Positions 55,199 through 64,000 are shown, counted from the first letter of the stretch. The stretch is 64,000 bases of DNA from Listeria weihenstephanensis (GCF_003534205.1 NZ_CP011102.1:3112036-3176035); one strand, 5' to 3'. Notes: generated by a model not told the origin, from the letters alone. Made by a program: numbers and translations.

Positions 55199-56313
55199 TA
55201 TATTCTCCCCTTCAGCAGAACCGCCACATTTCGGGCTGTTCGTTCAATATTTTCACGCGTTTTAGGCAAAATTTCAGCGAGCGTCCCAGCTGTTGCAATC
55301 GTCGGAAATACCGCATCTATTTTCGAATAAACCGCTTCAATTCCATCTCCAATACTACCACAAATCCCAATTACCGTCGCGTTATCAGGCGCGCAGTTCG
55401 CAATACCAATCGGCGCTTTTCCAAAGACAGTCTGACCGTCCATGCGACCCTCGCCAACTACGATAATATCTGCATCCGCGCAAGCTTCTTCCATCTTCAA
55501 CTCCCGCAAAACAAGCTCAATTCCTGGCTCAAATTTTGCACCGGTAAATAGCATCAAACCAGCGCCCATTCCGCCACCAGCACCACTTCCTGGTAACGCG
55601 CGTACATCATGCTCAAAAATCGAATAAAAGCCTTGCATCGCGTTATCAATGCTCGCAATCTTGTCCTGCGCCAATCCTTTTTGCGGTCCAAATACAGCCG
55701 CCGCGCCATTCTCGCCACATAGCGGGTTCTCCACATCAGCCGCAATCCGAATCGTCGTTTCCTTGAGTCTCGAATCGAGATCCGTCAGCGAAACCGAGCT
55801 AATCGCGCTCAAATTCGCACCAATCGGCGTCTGCAGTTCGCCACGCAAGTTATAGTATCGCGCGCCAAGTGCCGCAGCCATGCCGATTCCGCCGTCATTC
55901 GAGGCACTTCCGCCGACACCAATCACGATTTCCCGCACCTTCGCGTCCAGCGCATGCTTAATTAACTCGCCGACACCCGCCGTGCTAACCGCAAGCGGAT
56001 CACGTTTTGCAAGCGGCACCAAATGCAAGCCGCACGCTTCCGCCATCTCAATAAACGCACGCGTCCGATCCGCACTAAACGCCATTTTCGCGGTCACAAC
56101 ATCCCCTAACGGCCCCGTCACGCGCACTTCCTCCATCACGCCACCAGACGCCGCCGCAAGAATCGCAATCGTTCCTTCCCCACCATCGCCCACAGGCAAA
56201 AGCCGATACTCCGCGTCTGGAAATACGCCAGCAAATCCCACTCGAATCGCCTCGGCAACCTCCTGCGCGGTTAAACTTTCCTTATATGAATCTGGGGCAA
56301 TGACTATCTTCAT
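55198..56313 (-). CDS. glxK: Glycerate kinase (GarK/GlxK family)
   Basis: This 371-residue type I glycerate kinase phosphorylates glycerate to a phosphoglycerate. Signatures: MKIVIAPDSYKESLTAQEVA at the start, LPVGDGGEGT, IGVGGSASNDGGIGMAAALG and VVGEGRMDGQTVFGKAP. The ATG at 56313 with GGAAG upstream is used. It sits between the GH65 phosphorylase and pgmB, a place where E. coli ycj has no gene. This implies that glycerate is released from the operon's substrate. Confidence 0.92.
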   Translation of the reverse strand: MKIVIAPDSYKESLTAQEVAEAIRVGFAGVFPDAEYRLLPVGDGGEGTIAILAAASGGVMEEVRVTGPLGDVVTAKMAFSADRTRAFIEMAEACGLHLVPLAKRDPLAVSTAGVGELIKHALDAKVREIVIGVGGSASNDGGIGMAAALGARYYNLRGELQTPIGANLSAISSVSLTDLDSRLKETTIRIAADVENPLCGENGAAAVFGPQKGLAQDKIASIDNAMQGFYSIFEHDVRALPGSGAGGGMGAGLMLFTGAKFEPGIELVLRELKMEEACADADIIVVGEGRMDGQTVFGKAPIGIANCAPDNATVIGICGSIGDGIEAVYSKIDAVFPTIATAGTLAEILPKTRENIERTARNVAVLLKGRI

Positions 56314-56334
56314 GATCGCTCTTCCTTCCAAAAT

Positions 56335-58527
56335 TTAAATTTCTAGTCCTGTCGTCATACGATGCTTCTCACCAAAAATGTGAATCTGAATTGGCGCTGT
56401 CGTCTCTTTTGTCACCCGAATTTTGTCCGATTCCAACTCGATTTCCAAGCGCTCCCCGTGCCAAACAAACGAAAATGCCAAGCGCTTCCATCCAGCGGGC
56501 AGTCGCGGATTCAAATGCAACTCGCCATCCGCAATCGCGACTCCGCCAAATCCGAAAATCGCAGTCAACCAAATCGCACCAAGCGACGCCGCATGCACAC
56601 CTTCATCCGTCCCACCAGGAGCCGCCTCCAAATCAATTCGGCACGCCTCCTCGAAAAACCGATACGCTTTATCCTGCTGGTCAACCCGATTTGCCACAAT
56701 CGCATGAATCGCCTTACTCAGCGAAGAATCGTGAATCGTGTGCGCCTCATAATAATCCAAATTCCGCGCCACAATATCCTCTGCAAAGAGATTCGGCATC
56801 AAATAAAGCAACATCACCACATCCGCCTGCTTCAAAATCTGCATCTCATTCACTTCCGCACGTGAATAATCCAGCAAAATCGCCTGAGACCCTTGCCGCG
56901 CCTTATACTCCGTCAAATCAATTTCCGGCTTACTCAAAAACGTATCATCTTGCGGAATCAACTTCGAAGCATCCGCCTGCGGTAAATAAATTTTCCGTAA
57001 AAACGCCTCACATAAATCATAAAACGGCGTATGTTTTTGACCATATCTCGCCATAAAGCGCAACGTCTGATACACATTTTCGTGCGCCAAATAATTCGTG
57101 TATGCATTATTATCCACATGTTCCGTATACTCGTCCGGACCGATTACATCTAATATAACATATTTCCCGTCCTTTAATACAGCCCTACTTAACCAAAAAC
57201 GCGCCGTTTCCTGCAAAATTTGCAACCCATCATGCTCCATAAACAGTTCATCTTGGCTCGCCTCATAATAATTGACCACAGCATGCGCAACATCCGCCAC
57301 GATATGGTGTTCCGCAAGAGCCGACGCCACTTTTTGACGCTTCCCAGTCCGAACATTAATCGCTGCAAATTCAGGCGTCTCTTCTTCCCCACTAAACGCG
57401 CTCTCCCATGGAAACAACGCCCCTTGGTAGCCATTAATCGCCGCTTTTTCGCGCGCCTGCTCCAAATGAAGATAACGATAACGCAACAACTTCCGCGCCT
57501 TTTCTGGATGATTATACAAATGAAACGGCGCAATAAAAATCTCCGTATCCCAGAACACATGCCCCTTGTAACCCTCACCCGTCAGCCCTTTCGCCCCAAC
57601 ACTAAAACGCTCATCATGAGCCGGTGTCATCGCTTCCAGATGATACGCCGCAAAATCCAGCGCCAACTGATCAAACGCATTTTCCGACGTCACCTCAACC
57701 CGATAATCCTGCCAAAATTCCTGCCAAGAACCGCGTGATTCCGCCAAAGCTTCCTCATAACTCCTTGCCTCGCGGATTTCGCCAAGTCCGAATTCCGCCG
57801 GATTATCCGTCTCCAAACTCGATGCGATAACGCTTACCTTTTCCAGTAAAAATGGCTCATTCGCCACCAACTTCTCATTCACCGTCACGAGCAACTGCCG
57901 ATTCTTCGCTGCAAAACTTCCTGGCGTGCTAATCATCGACGTCACCGTCACATCCTGCCCACTTTGCGTCGTCACATAACCGCCCTGCATCCACGTTTCG
58001 CTAAACACACGAAGCGATTTCTCCACCAAATGCTGCGTCCCAAAGTTCGTCTGCTGACCATCAATTCCCGTCCGAATCCGCACATCTGCGTCTCCCGAAA
58101 GGCTCGTAATCACAACTTTCGCATACACCTTATGTAATTCCTTCTTACTCACAAAACGCTTCAGACAAAGCTCAAACCGCTTCCCATTAGGGTGTTGCCA
58201 AACCAATTCGCGACACACCTCGCCCGTCGCCAAATCCAGCACCCGCTCAAAACCTTGAACTTCCCCACTATGCATCGAGAAATTCACACCATCGATTTCA
58301 ATCTCAAACCGCGTCACATCAGGCAAATTTACCAAATCAGAACTCACTTGCCCCTGCGCTTTATTATAAATTCCCGCCACAAACATGCCACGCGTCTGCT
58401 CCGGATAATCCTCCTCAAATCCCGCACGAACGCCCATGTAGCCATTCCCAGTCGTCATCAAACTGGCATACGTATCAAAATAATGTGGATCTATTTTACT
58501 CTCCCGTAATACACTGATTCTACTCAT
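56335..58527 (-). CDS. GH65 disaccharide/glycoside phosphorylase (YcjT-like)
   Basis: This 730-residue family 65 enzyme cleaves an alpha-glucoside with phosphate to beta-glucose-1-P, which pgmB uses. Seen: GHVFWDTEIFIAP (322-334) and the catalytic VIGPDEYTEHVDNNAYTN (Glu466 in the GPDEY motif), then the phosphate loop region ARQGSQAILLDYS. Length fits (kojibiose and maltose phosphorylases are about 750). Gene order makes it the counterpart of E. coli YcjT, a kojibiose phosphorylase, but the neighbouring glycerate kinase suggests glucosylglycerate may be its substrate here. ATG overlaps the upstream stop by 4 nt. Confidence 0.9.
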   Translation of the reverse strand: MSRISVLRESKIDPHYFDTYASLMTTGNGYMGVRAGFEEDYPEQTRGMFVAGIYNKAQGQVSSDLVNLPDVTRFEIEIDGVNFSMHSGEVQGFERVLDLATGEVCRELVWQHPNGKRFELCLKRFVSKKELHKVYAKVVITSLSGDADVRIRTGIDGQQTNFGTQHLVEKSLRVFSETWMQGGYVTTQSGQDVTVTSMISTPGSFAAKNRQLLVTVNEKLVANEPFLLEKVSVIASSLETDNPAEFGLGEIREARSYEEALAESRGSWQEFWQDYRVEVTSENAFDQLALDFAAYHLEAMTPAHDERFSVGAKGLTGEGYKGHVFWDTEIFIAPFHLYNHPEKARKLLRYRYLHLEQAREKAAINGYQGALFPWESAFSGEEETPEFAAINVRTGKRQKVASALAEHHIVADVAHAVVNYYEASQDELFMEHDGLQILQETARFWLSRAVLKDGKYVILDVIGPDEYTEHVDNNAYTNYLAHENVYQTLRFMARYGQKHTPFYDLCEAFLRKIYLPQADASKLIPQDDTFLSKPEIDLTEYKARQGSQAILLDYSRAEVNEMQILKQADVVMLLYLMPNLFAEDIVARNLDYYEAHTIHDSSLSKAIHAIVANRVDQQDKAYRFFEEACRIDLEAAPGGTDEGVHAASLGAIWLTAIFGFGGVAIADGELHLNPRLPAGWKRLAFSFVWHGERLEIELESDKIRVTKETTAPIQIHIFGEKHRMTTGLEI

Positions 58528-59558
58528 AAATATACACTCTCACCTTTTTCTGCTGATTCGTAAATCGCCTCAATCAAACGCTGAACCTGATAACCCTGCT
58601 CTGCGTCAGCCACCATCACATCCGCGCCAAGTACCCGATCCACAAACGCCTGCATACTTTTTGCATGTCGTTCCTCATCCGCCGTTTCCTTCTTCAAAAT
58701 CGTGACCAATTCACCAGCCTGATCCGTGTAAATCTCCGCCGGGAACAACGTCGCACCAGCCTCATCACCGAAAAATTCCACATTCAAAACCGAACTCTCC
58801 TTCATCTGCAATACAAAAGAAGTCTCCAACTGCAACAAGCCACCATTTTCAAATTCAATAAACGCAAAAACCGCGTCTTCCACGTCATATTTTGTAGGGT
58901 CCCACGTGCCAAAAGTCCCTTCCGACTTCTTTGTCCCAATTTTTTGAAACATTTTGGCAGTCACTTTCTTGACTTGCGGAAAATCCAACACGTACATCGC
59001 CGCGTCGAGCATGTGAATACCAATATCGATCAATGGGCCACCGCCTTGCAATGCCTTATTCGTGAATGAGCCCCAACCTGGAACCCCCGAACGGCGCAGC
59101 GCCTTTGCTTTAGTCATGTAAACCTCGCCCAAAACGCCATCCGCATAAGCCTGCTTCACGTCGCGCATATCCGTCGCAAATCGATGATGAAAATCGTACG
59201 CCAAAACAAGACCACACTCCAACGCCAAATCACGCATCTGCTGCGCCTCATTCGCCGTCATCGCAGGCGGTTTCTCACACATGACCGCCGAACCGTGTGA
59301 CAACGCTAACATGACATTATCAAAATGAAACCGATTCGGCGTACAAATACTCACCATATCCGGTTTTTCTGTCTCAAACATCTCCGCCGCATCCACGTAA
59401 CTACGTGCAAAACCGTTTTGTTCTGCAAAATCCGCCGCACGAGTCGCATCCGGATCAACGACAGCAACCAGCTCCAATTCCTGCGTCCGCGTTTTATAAT
59501 ACGCCGCATGCACCTTCTCAGCCACCTGCCCCGCGCCAATAATCGCCACTTTCTTCAC
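58524..59558 (-). CDS. Gfo/Idh/MocA-family dehydrogenase (YcjS-like)
   Basis: This 344-residue NAD(P)-dependent sugar dehydrogenase has the Rossmann motif IGAGQVAEK (7-15), CEKPPAMT (catalytic Lys, near residue 95) and the active-site GGGPLIDIGIHMLD (near 175). In the E. coli ycj pathway the corresponding enzyme oxidises glucosides at C3 or reduces the 3-keto form. It is overlapped by the GH65 gene and follows the epimerase gene by 57 nt. Confidence 0.88.
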   Translation of the reverse strand: MKKVAIIGAGQVAEKVHAAYYKTRTQELELVAVVDPDATRAADFAEQNGFARSYVDAAEMFETEKPDMVSICTPNRFHFDNVMLALSHGSAVMCEKPPAMTANEAQQMRDLALECGLVLAYDFHHRFATDMRDVKQAYADGVLGEVYMTKAKALRRSGVPGWGSFTNKALQGGGPLIDIGIHMLDAAMYVLDFPQVKKVTAKMFQKIGTKKSEGTFGTWDPTKYDVEDAVFAFIEFENGGLLQLETSFVLQMKESSVLNVEFFGDEAGATLFPAEIYTDQAGELVTILKKETADEERHAKSMQAFVDRVLGADVMVADAEQGYQVQRLIEAIYESAEKGESVYL

Positions 59559-59579
59559 TTCATGTTCCCCCTCTAAATA

Positions 59580-59608
59580 CTGCCCCCAAAATCGGATTTT
59601 AGAGGCAG
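59580..59608 (-). other. Intercistronic hairpin
   Basis: CTGCC...GGCAG with inner AAAATC/GATTTT pairing, in the gap between the epimerase and dehydrogenase genes. It has no T-tract, so an RNA-processing or stability hairpin is more likely than a terminator. Confidence 0.4.
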
Positions 59609-59615
59609 CTCACTA

Positions 59616-60410
59616 TTATCTACAGCTCTTCAAATGTTCCAATGCATCTTTGTATGCTTTTTCCGGATCTTCCGCACGAACTCGGCATTCAAACGTCAAG
59701 AATCCGTCATAGCCATCCGCCTTCAACTGGTCGAAATGTTTTTTTAAATCAAGCGATCCACTGCCAGGCTGATAGCGATGATTGTCGGCCACATGCACAT
59801 GCTCCACCAAATCACGATTCGCGTGAAGTGCCTCCGAAATCCCGTCTTCCTCAATATTCATATGATAAAAGTCCGCGATAATTTTCACATGTTTCAAGTT
59901 ATTCGTCTCAATATAACGACGCGCATCGCCCAGCAAATTAATCATGTGATCCTGATAGCGATTCAGCGGTTCCAGAAAAATCGTCGTCCCAGTCTCCGCC
60001 GCAATGCCGTCCAAATAAACGAGCGACTCACTCACAGCTTTGAAATCACCAGCTTCCGAACGCGGCGAAACCATCGGCGGCAAGCGATACGTGAACATTC
60101 CCCAAGCCGCAGGAACCACAATCCCTTTTCCACCAACCTCTTGCAGCGCTTCCAAAATTACCTTAATTTCCTGTAACCCGCGCAAACGACGCTCCTCGAT
60201 AAAATCACCGATCCAGCCGTCATAACCACCACACGCTGTCGAAACTGGAATTCCAGTCGCCGCAATCGCCGCTTTGACCTCCGCCACGTTTTCCACGAGC
60301 AGTTTTCCGTCGATTTCGAAACCTTCAAAACCCATTTCCTTCACATATTCGAATTTCTCCATGATACCCTCTGGAAAAAATGCCTGATTCTGCGTCCCAA
60401 TTTTCATCAT
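59616..60410 (-). CDS. Sugar epimerase/isomerase of the TIM-barrel AP-endonuclease-2 family (YcjR-like)
   Basis: This 264-residue protein closely resembles E. coli YcjR as I remember it (MKIGTQNQAFFPE, TACGGYDGWIGDFIEERRL, VVPAAWGMFTYRLPPM, DFYHMNIEED). Metal ligands: Glu in IFLEPLNRYQDHM, Asp/His in ADFYHMN, His in HVADNHRYQPG, Glu in FECRVRAED. YcjR is a C4 epimerase of 3-keto-glycosides in the guloside-to-glucoside pathway. It sits 13 nt after the zinc dehydrogenase gene in the same order as E. coli. Confidence 0.9.
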   Translation of the reverse strand: MMKIGTQNQAFFPEGIMEKFEYVKEMGFEGFEIDGKLLVENVAEVKAAIAATGIPVSTACGGYDGWIGDFIEERRLRGLQEIKVILEALQEVGGKGIVVPAAWGMFTYRLPPMVSPRSEAGDFKAVSESLVYLDGIAAETGTTIFLEPLNRYQDHMINLLGDARRYIETNNLKHVKIIADFYHMNIEEDGISEALHANRDLVEHVHVADNHRYQPGSGSLDLKKHFDQLKADGYDGFLTFECRVRAEDPEKAYKDALEHLKSCR

Positions 60411-60423
60411 TGTCCGTCTCCTT

Positions 60424-61476
60424 TTAAAGTTCGATTCCCATCTTAATACTCAAATCTGGATTCTGATCCACGTACTTCATGTAGGCCTGCGCACTCTCGT
60501 CCAAGCTCACAATTGGATCAATCAAATCCTCACAATCCAAATACCCGTTCATCAAAAGCTCCCAGCAAGTCTCCTCGATACGCTTCCGATTCCAACGTGG
60601 ATAATCCGGATTCGGCTCACTCGACGCGCGTGCAAACACGATTTTGGCATTATTAAAATGCGCCTCGCGTCCCAAATTAAATCCATCTGGAAACGGCTTC
60701 GCAAACGCCACATACGAAATAATTCCGCCGTATGCAATCCCGCGTAGCGCCGCCTCAAGAGCCTGCGAATTCCCGCTCGTCTCAATAATCGAGTCCGCGC
60801 CAAGTTTGCCAGTCAATTTCTTAACCTCAAACCCGACATCCGTCCCAATCGGGTTAAAGCAAGCATCCGCACCATGACGCATCGCAATTTCGCGACGATG
60901 TTCCAAAGGATCGACGCCAATCACGATACTCGCACCAGCCTTTTTCGCCAGCTGAATCGCAATTTGGCCAATCGCGCCGAGCCCAACGACCACAACGTAA
61001 TCGCCCGCACGCACATGCGCCTCACGAACACCACTCATCGCAAACTGCGCTGGATCATAACAAACCGCATTTTTCCAACTCGCGCCCGCAGGCATTTTCC
61101 GCAGCTTATAATTATCAACCGCCTTCACGATCACCGTCTCCATAATCGGCCCGTACGAGCAAACCATATCCCCAATCGCGTACTCCGTCACATCCGCGCC
61201 AATCTCAACAATTTCGCCGACAACCATGTTCCCGAGCTGAAACTCCCCGAACACAATCCCACGCGCAGAACCTTCCGCACGCGGCATAAACATATTCCAT
61301 TCCTCGTTAAACTCCTCATCAATAAACGGGCTCACACCACGAAAATCAACGACCTCCGTACCATGCTTCGGCGACGCAAACTTCACTTGAATCCGCGCCT
61401 CATCCTTAGCCAATTCCCGATCCACATATTCCACCAAATCCGCAACCCGCGGCTCCGTAGCAATCAATTTCTTCAT
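60424..61476 (-). CDS. Zinc-type medium-chain dehydrogenase (YcjQ-like)
   Basis: This 350-residue MDR-superfamily oxidoreductase has the nucleotide motif GLGAIGQIAIQLAKKAGAS (near 165) and PRAEGSARGIVFGEFQLGNMVVGEIVEIG before it. It lacks the four-cysteine structural zinc site of classical alcohol dehydrogenases. Its position matches YcjQ, which acts on 3-keto-gulosides in E. coli. It is separated from the permease gene by a repeat-bearing 335-bp gap. Confidence 0.88.
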   Translation of the reverse strand: MKKLIATEPRVADLVEYVDRELAKDEARIQVKFASPKHGTEVVDFRGVSPFIDEEFNEEWNMFMPRAEGSARGIVFGEFQLGNMVVGEIVEIGADVTEYAIGDMVCSYGPIMETVIVKAVDNYKLRKMPAGASWKNAVCYDPAQFAMSGVREAHVRAGDYVVVVGLGAIGQIAIQLAKKAGASIVIGVDPLEHRREIAMRHGADACFNPIGTDVGFEVKKLTGKLGADSIIETSGNSQALEAALRGIAYGGIISYVAFAKPFPDGFNLGREAHFNNAKIVFARASSEPNPDYPRWNRKRIEETCWELLMNGYLDCEDLIDPIVSLDESAQAYMKYVDQNPDLSIKMGIEL

Positions 61477-61538
61477 CAGTCAAACTTCCCTTCTAAATTC
61501 CAAATCTATTTTTTAAGCAATCCTCATTCTCGAACTAT

Positions 61539-61809
61539 CAGAGCCATATGGAGCTTTCAGCTTCCAAACAAAAGCAATAGCAACACAGAACGTACTTCGT
61601 ACGTAATAAAGAATATGAGTGCTTTCAAATACCTTTTCACCCAAATTATTCTTTCACCTACAAACCAACTCCGTGCCACCAAACCGTCAGAGCGACGAGA
61701 AGCTTTCAGCTTCTAGGCAAAAGTGAGTACCAGGTGCGGAGCGTACTTGCGTACGTGAGCACTGGAACGGAACTTTTAACGACGAAGATGAATGCTTCTC
61801 GTTGCTCTG
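61539..61809. repeat. Two related inverted-repeat modules inside the ycj-like operon
   Basis: Module B (61688-61809) begins CAGAGCGACGAGAAGC and ends GCTTCTCGTTGCTCTG (15 of 16 arm positions). It contains AAGCTTTCAGCTTC and CGTACTTGCGTACG. Module A (61539-61605) repeats the left half: CAGAGC..., GAGCTTTCAGCTTC, CAAAAG, CGTACTTCGTACGT, but lacks the right arm. No gene is present in 61477-61811. Family not recognised; a large RNA hairpin would form in the operon transcript. Confidence 0.65.
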
Positions 61810-61811
61810 AC

Positions 61812-62663
61812 CTAGCCTTTGACGCCGCCGTCGGTAAGATTTCCTTTTATGAAACGTTCTGATAGAGCGTACATGATAACTACTGGCAATGCCGTCACAA
61901 GTGACGCTGCCATCATGCGTCCCCAAATATAATCTGGTGTACTAAACAACGTATTCAAGCCAATCGGTAACGTGAACAGCTCTGAATCCGACAAGAATAT
62001 CGACGCAAACAGATAATCATTCCAAGCTACCATGAAACAATACACGAATACAGAGACAATCCCTGAAATCGCGAGTGGCACGATAATCCGCAAAATAATC
62101 TGCATCCGATTCAAGCCATCCATCATCGCGGCTTCCTCAATATCCACTGGAATCGTGTCAAAATAACTAATCAACATGAAAATCGCAGTCGGCAATGTCT
62201 GTACAACCATCGTGATAATCAACGCCGTTCTCGTGTCATATAATCCAACACTCGAAATAATTTTAAACAACGGCACAATTAACAAAATACCTGAAAACAT
62301 GTAAACCGTATAAAAACTCGCATTAATCGTTGTCCGCGCTCGGAAACGCAATTTTGATAGGGCATATGCACCTAAAATCCCTAAAACTACCGCAATCCCC
62401 GCTGCAATTAACGCAACGATAAAACTATTTTTAAAATACGTCAAAAACGGGAAAATATCCGGGTTGAAAATATCTAAATAATGCTGAAATGTCCAATCTT
62501 TCGGGAAAAATGTTGGCGTTGTAGAAATCGCCTCTTTTGGACTCTTAAACGACGTCATCATCATAATCAAGAATGGAAACAGCGTGAACAAGAGAAATAA
62601 CACTAAACTCACATAAAAAACAATTTTCTTCGTCCGTTTTGATTTTTTACTACTTACCGCCAT
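61812..62663 (-). CDS. Sugar ABC transporter permease (MalG-type, YcjP position)
   Basis: This 283-residue permease has a basic N-terminus (SSKKSKRTKK), six helices and the EAA loop IEEAAMMDGLNRMQIILRIIVP. Its start overlaps the partner permease gene by 14 nt. Imports the operon's glycoside together with the next gene; no ATPase gene is visible in the window. Confidence 0.92.
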   Translation of the reverse strand: MAVSSKKSKRTKKIVFYVSLVLFLLFTLFPFLIMMMTSFKSPKEAISTTPTFFPKDWTFQHYLDIFNPDIFPFLTYFKNSFIVALIAAGIAVVLGILGAYALSKLRFRARTTINASFYTVYMFSGILLIVPLFKIISSVGLYDTRTALIITMVVQTLPTAIFMLISYFDTIPVDIEEAAMMDGLNRMQIILRIIVPLAISGIVSVFVYCFMVAWNDYLFASIFLSDSELFTLPIGLNTLFSTPDYIWGRMMAASLVTALPVVIMYALSERFIKGNLTDGGVKG

Positions 62664-63531
62664 TTAAATTCACTCGCTTTCTTGTAACCATGATGACCAC
62701 GAAGATGATGACAAACAGAATCACCGAAATCGCCGATGCTTTACCTAGATCATTGAACGCGAAGGCCGTTTGATACAGGTAAACCCCAAGAATATTTACT
62801 TTGTTCGTCAGCAGATATACGTCGGTAAACATGTAGAACATCCAAATCGCACGCAATGTCACAACTGTCGCCAAAACTGGCATGATTGCTGGTAACGTGA
62901 CAATTTTGAATTTATCCCAAACACTTGCCCCGTCCATTTCTGCGGCTTCATAAAGCGATTTATCCACCGTTTGCAAAATCGCTAAGAACGAGATGAAAGC
63001 ATACGGGAAATAGCGCCAAATCGCGAATAACACAACTAAAATGAAACTCGAAACGGGATTATCAAACCAAAGTGGTGCATCCTTCCAAAGATGAAGAATA
63101 TCGCCACCAACATAGTTGATTACACCATAACTATTGTTAAACATGTATTTCCAAGCAAAAATCAAGGAAATCGACGGCGTCACGTATGACAAAATAATAA
63201 GCGAACGCGCCGTTTTCCGGAATCGGAACTCCCGGTTGAAGAATATCGCAACCAGAAGCCCCATCCCTGTACTACCAACTACTACTAGAATCGTATAGCC
63301 AAATGTTAAAGCCAATGACTTGTAAAATTCAGCATCCGTTAAAATATCAATGTAATTTTGCAAACCGATAAACGTTGAATCCAAATTCGGATTGAGCGGT
63401 AACTCTAAAAAGCTAATTTGAATGTTTGAAATCATCGGATATGCCACTAACACAAGTAATAAGAGGATACTAGGCGACAGCAAGGCCAGCGCCATTTTTG
63501 CATCCGAGCGTTTGTATGCTTTTGTTTTCAT
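62650..63531 (-). CDS. Sugar ABC transporter permease (MalF-type, YcjO position)
   Basis: This 293-residue permease has six helices and the EAA loop YEAAEMDGASVWDKFKIVTLP. It begins 15 nt after the binding-protein stop. A cluster of Arg/Lys at the start (KTKAYKRSDAK) fits inside-positive topology. Confidence 0.92.
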   Translation of the reverse strand: MKTKAYKRSDAKMALALLSPSILLLLVLVAYPMISNIQISFLELPLNPNLDSTFIGLQNYIDILTDAEFYKSLALTFGYTILVVVGSTGMGLLVAIFFNREFRFRKTARSLIILSYVTPSISLIFAWKYMFNNSYGVINYVGGDILHLWKDAPLWFDNPVSSFILVVLFAIWRYFPYAFISFLAILQTVDKSLYEAAEMDGASVWDKFKIVTLPAIMPVLATVVTLRAIWMFYMFTDVYLLTNKVNILGVYLYQTAFAFNDLGKASAISVILFVIIFVVIMVTRKRVNLNGGK

Positions 63532-63546
63532 AGTGCCTCCTTATTC

Positions 63547-64000
63547 TTAGTTATTAGATTCGGCCGTGCTCTGCGCTTTTTCAAGCTCCGAATCGACATC
63601 CTTGCCGCCAACCGTCACATTATTCACCATTTTCGCGATAACGCCTGAACTTGTGATATCGCCCATTTTGGTGAAATTTTTACCGTCAACTAAGCCGAAA
63701 ATCTGAATATCATCGAACGATTTCGCGATTTCCTCAGACAACGCGCCGAATGATTTCACGACTTCATTGTTTTTATACGCTTCGTTTTCGATAACGCCTT
63801 TATTTACTGGTTGCGCCCCACCTGGAGACATTAATACCCATTTCGTTTGGTTCTCAGGTTTTGACAAGAACTCCACGAACTTTTTACCAGCATCTTTTTG
63901 TGCATCATCCAGACCGTCCGAAAGTGCCAGCGCCGAAACCGTTCCGTACACCGCTTTTTCCTTCTCTTCCGGGATGATAAATCCAACGTTGCTCGGGTCG
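63547..64000 (-). CDS. Sugar ABC transporter substrate-binding protein, N-terminus beyond window
   Basis: This is the C-terminal 150 residues of an extracellular binding protein. The frame stays open to the right edge (DPSNVGFIIPEEKEKAVYG...), so the gene begins outside; an internal GTG is not the start. The pattern AQKDAGKKFVEFLSKPENQTKWVLMSPGGAQPVNKGV is typical of CUT1 binding proteins. It corresponds to YcjN and heads the operon as far as can be seen. Confidence 0.88.
   Translation of the reverse strand, partial: DPSNVGFIIPEEKEKAVYGTVSALALSDGLDDAQKDAGKKFVEFLSKPENQTKWVLMSPGGAQPVNKGVIENEAYKNNEVVKSFGALSEEIAKSFDDIQIFGLVDGKNFTKMGDITSSGVIAKMVNNVTVGGKDVDSELEKAQSTAESNN

Overview
The window looks like chromosomal DNA of a Listeria-type Firmicute, probably an environmental Listeria sensu lato species. 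The evidence is the gene order LPXTG protein - cydD - cydC - cydB - cydA - tadA - acyl-CoA synthetase, which I recall from the lmo2714-lmo2720 region of Listeria, together with AGGAGG-type ribosome sites, CcpA (cre) and Rex boxes, sortase-anchored surface proteins and the many carbohydrate operons. No rRNA, tRNA, CRISPR array, intact transposase or prophage was seen.

Layout. 1-13010: an M60-type (mucinase-like) secreted metalloprotease cut by the left edge, a glutathione-type formaldehyde detoxification pair (adhC-frmB), a small ROK regulator/HAD/MFS sugar-type operon, and a 1488-residue LPXTG adhesin. 13369-22561: the cydABCD operon (cytochrome bd oxidase and its ABC assembly exporter) with a Rex box, then tadA, an acyl-CoA synthetase and a GNAT acetyltransferase. 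22650-25012: a small accessory patch with a complete Fst/par-type type I toxin-antitoxin locus, a VanZ-like gene that appears frameshifted, and small immunity-like remnants.

25135-36810: an alpha-mannoside utilisation region. It holds a ManA-type phosphomannose isomerase with an extra N-terminal domain, an RpiR regulator, a GH125 exo-mannosidase, a GH38 mannosidase, a ROK sugar kinase and an ABC importer without its own ATPase. Both promoters overlap cre sites. 37067-47184: an alpha-xyloside/xylose (xyloglucan-type) regulon. It holds a GPH transporter, a YicI-type GH31 alpha-xylosidase, XylR, xylA and xylB, with two promoters of identical architecture (cre on the -35, XylR box downstream). 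Inside this region lies a DUF3800 gene followed by a previously unassigned small RNA gene with its own promoter and terminator.

47233-54488: a MarR-MATE operon, a PucR-like regulator, a DUF1398 protein, an MBOAT/DHHW O-acetylation pair, and a LysE exporter divergent from an XRE-cupin regulator. 54539-64000 (running off the right edge): an operon colinear with Escherichia coli ycjNOPQRSTU (ABC importer, zinc dehydrogenase, sugar epimerase, Gfo/Idh dehydrogenase, GH65 phosphorylase, beta-phosphoglucomutase) with a glycerate kinase inserted. This suggests that a glycosyl-glycerate (gluco- or guloside) is imported, converted to a glucoside, phosphorolysed, and that both halves are phosphorylated into glycolysis. 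I rate this operon, the DUF3800/sRNA pair and the Fst locus as the most interesting items.
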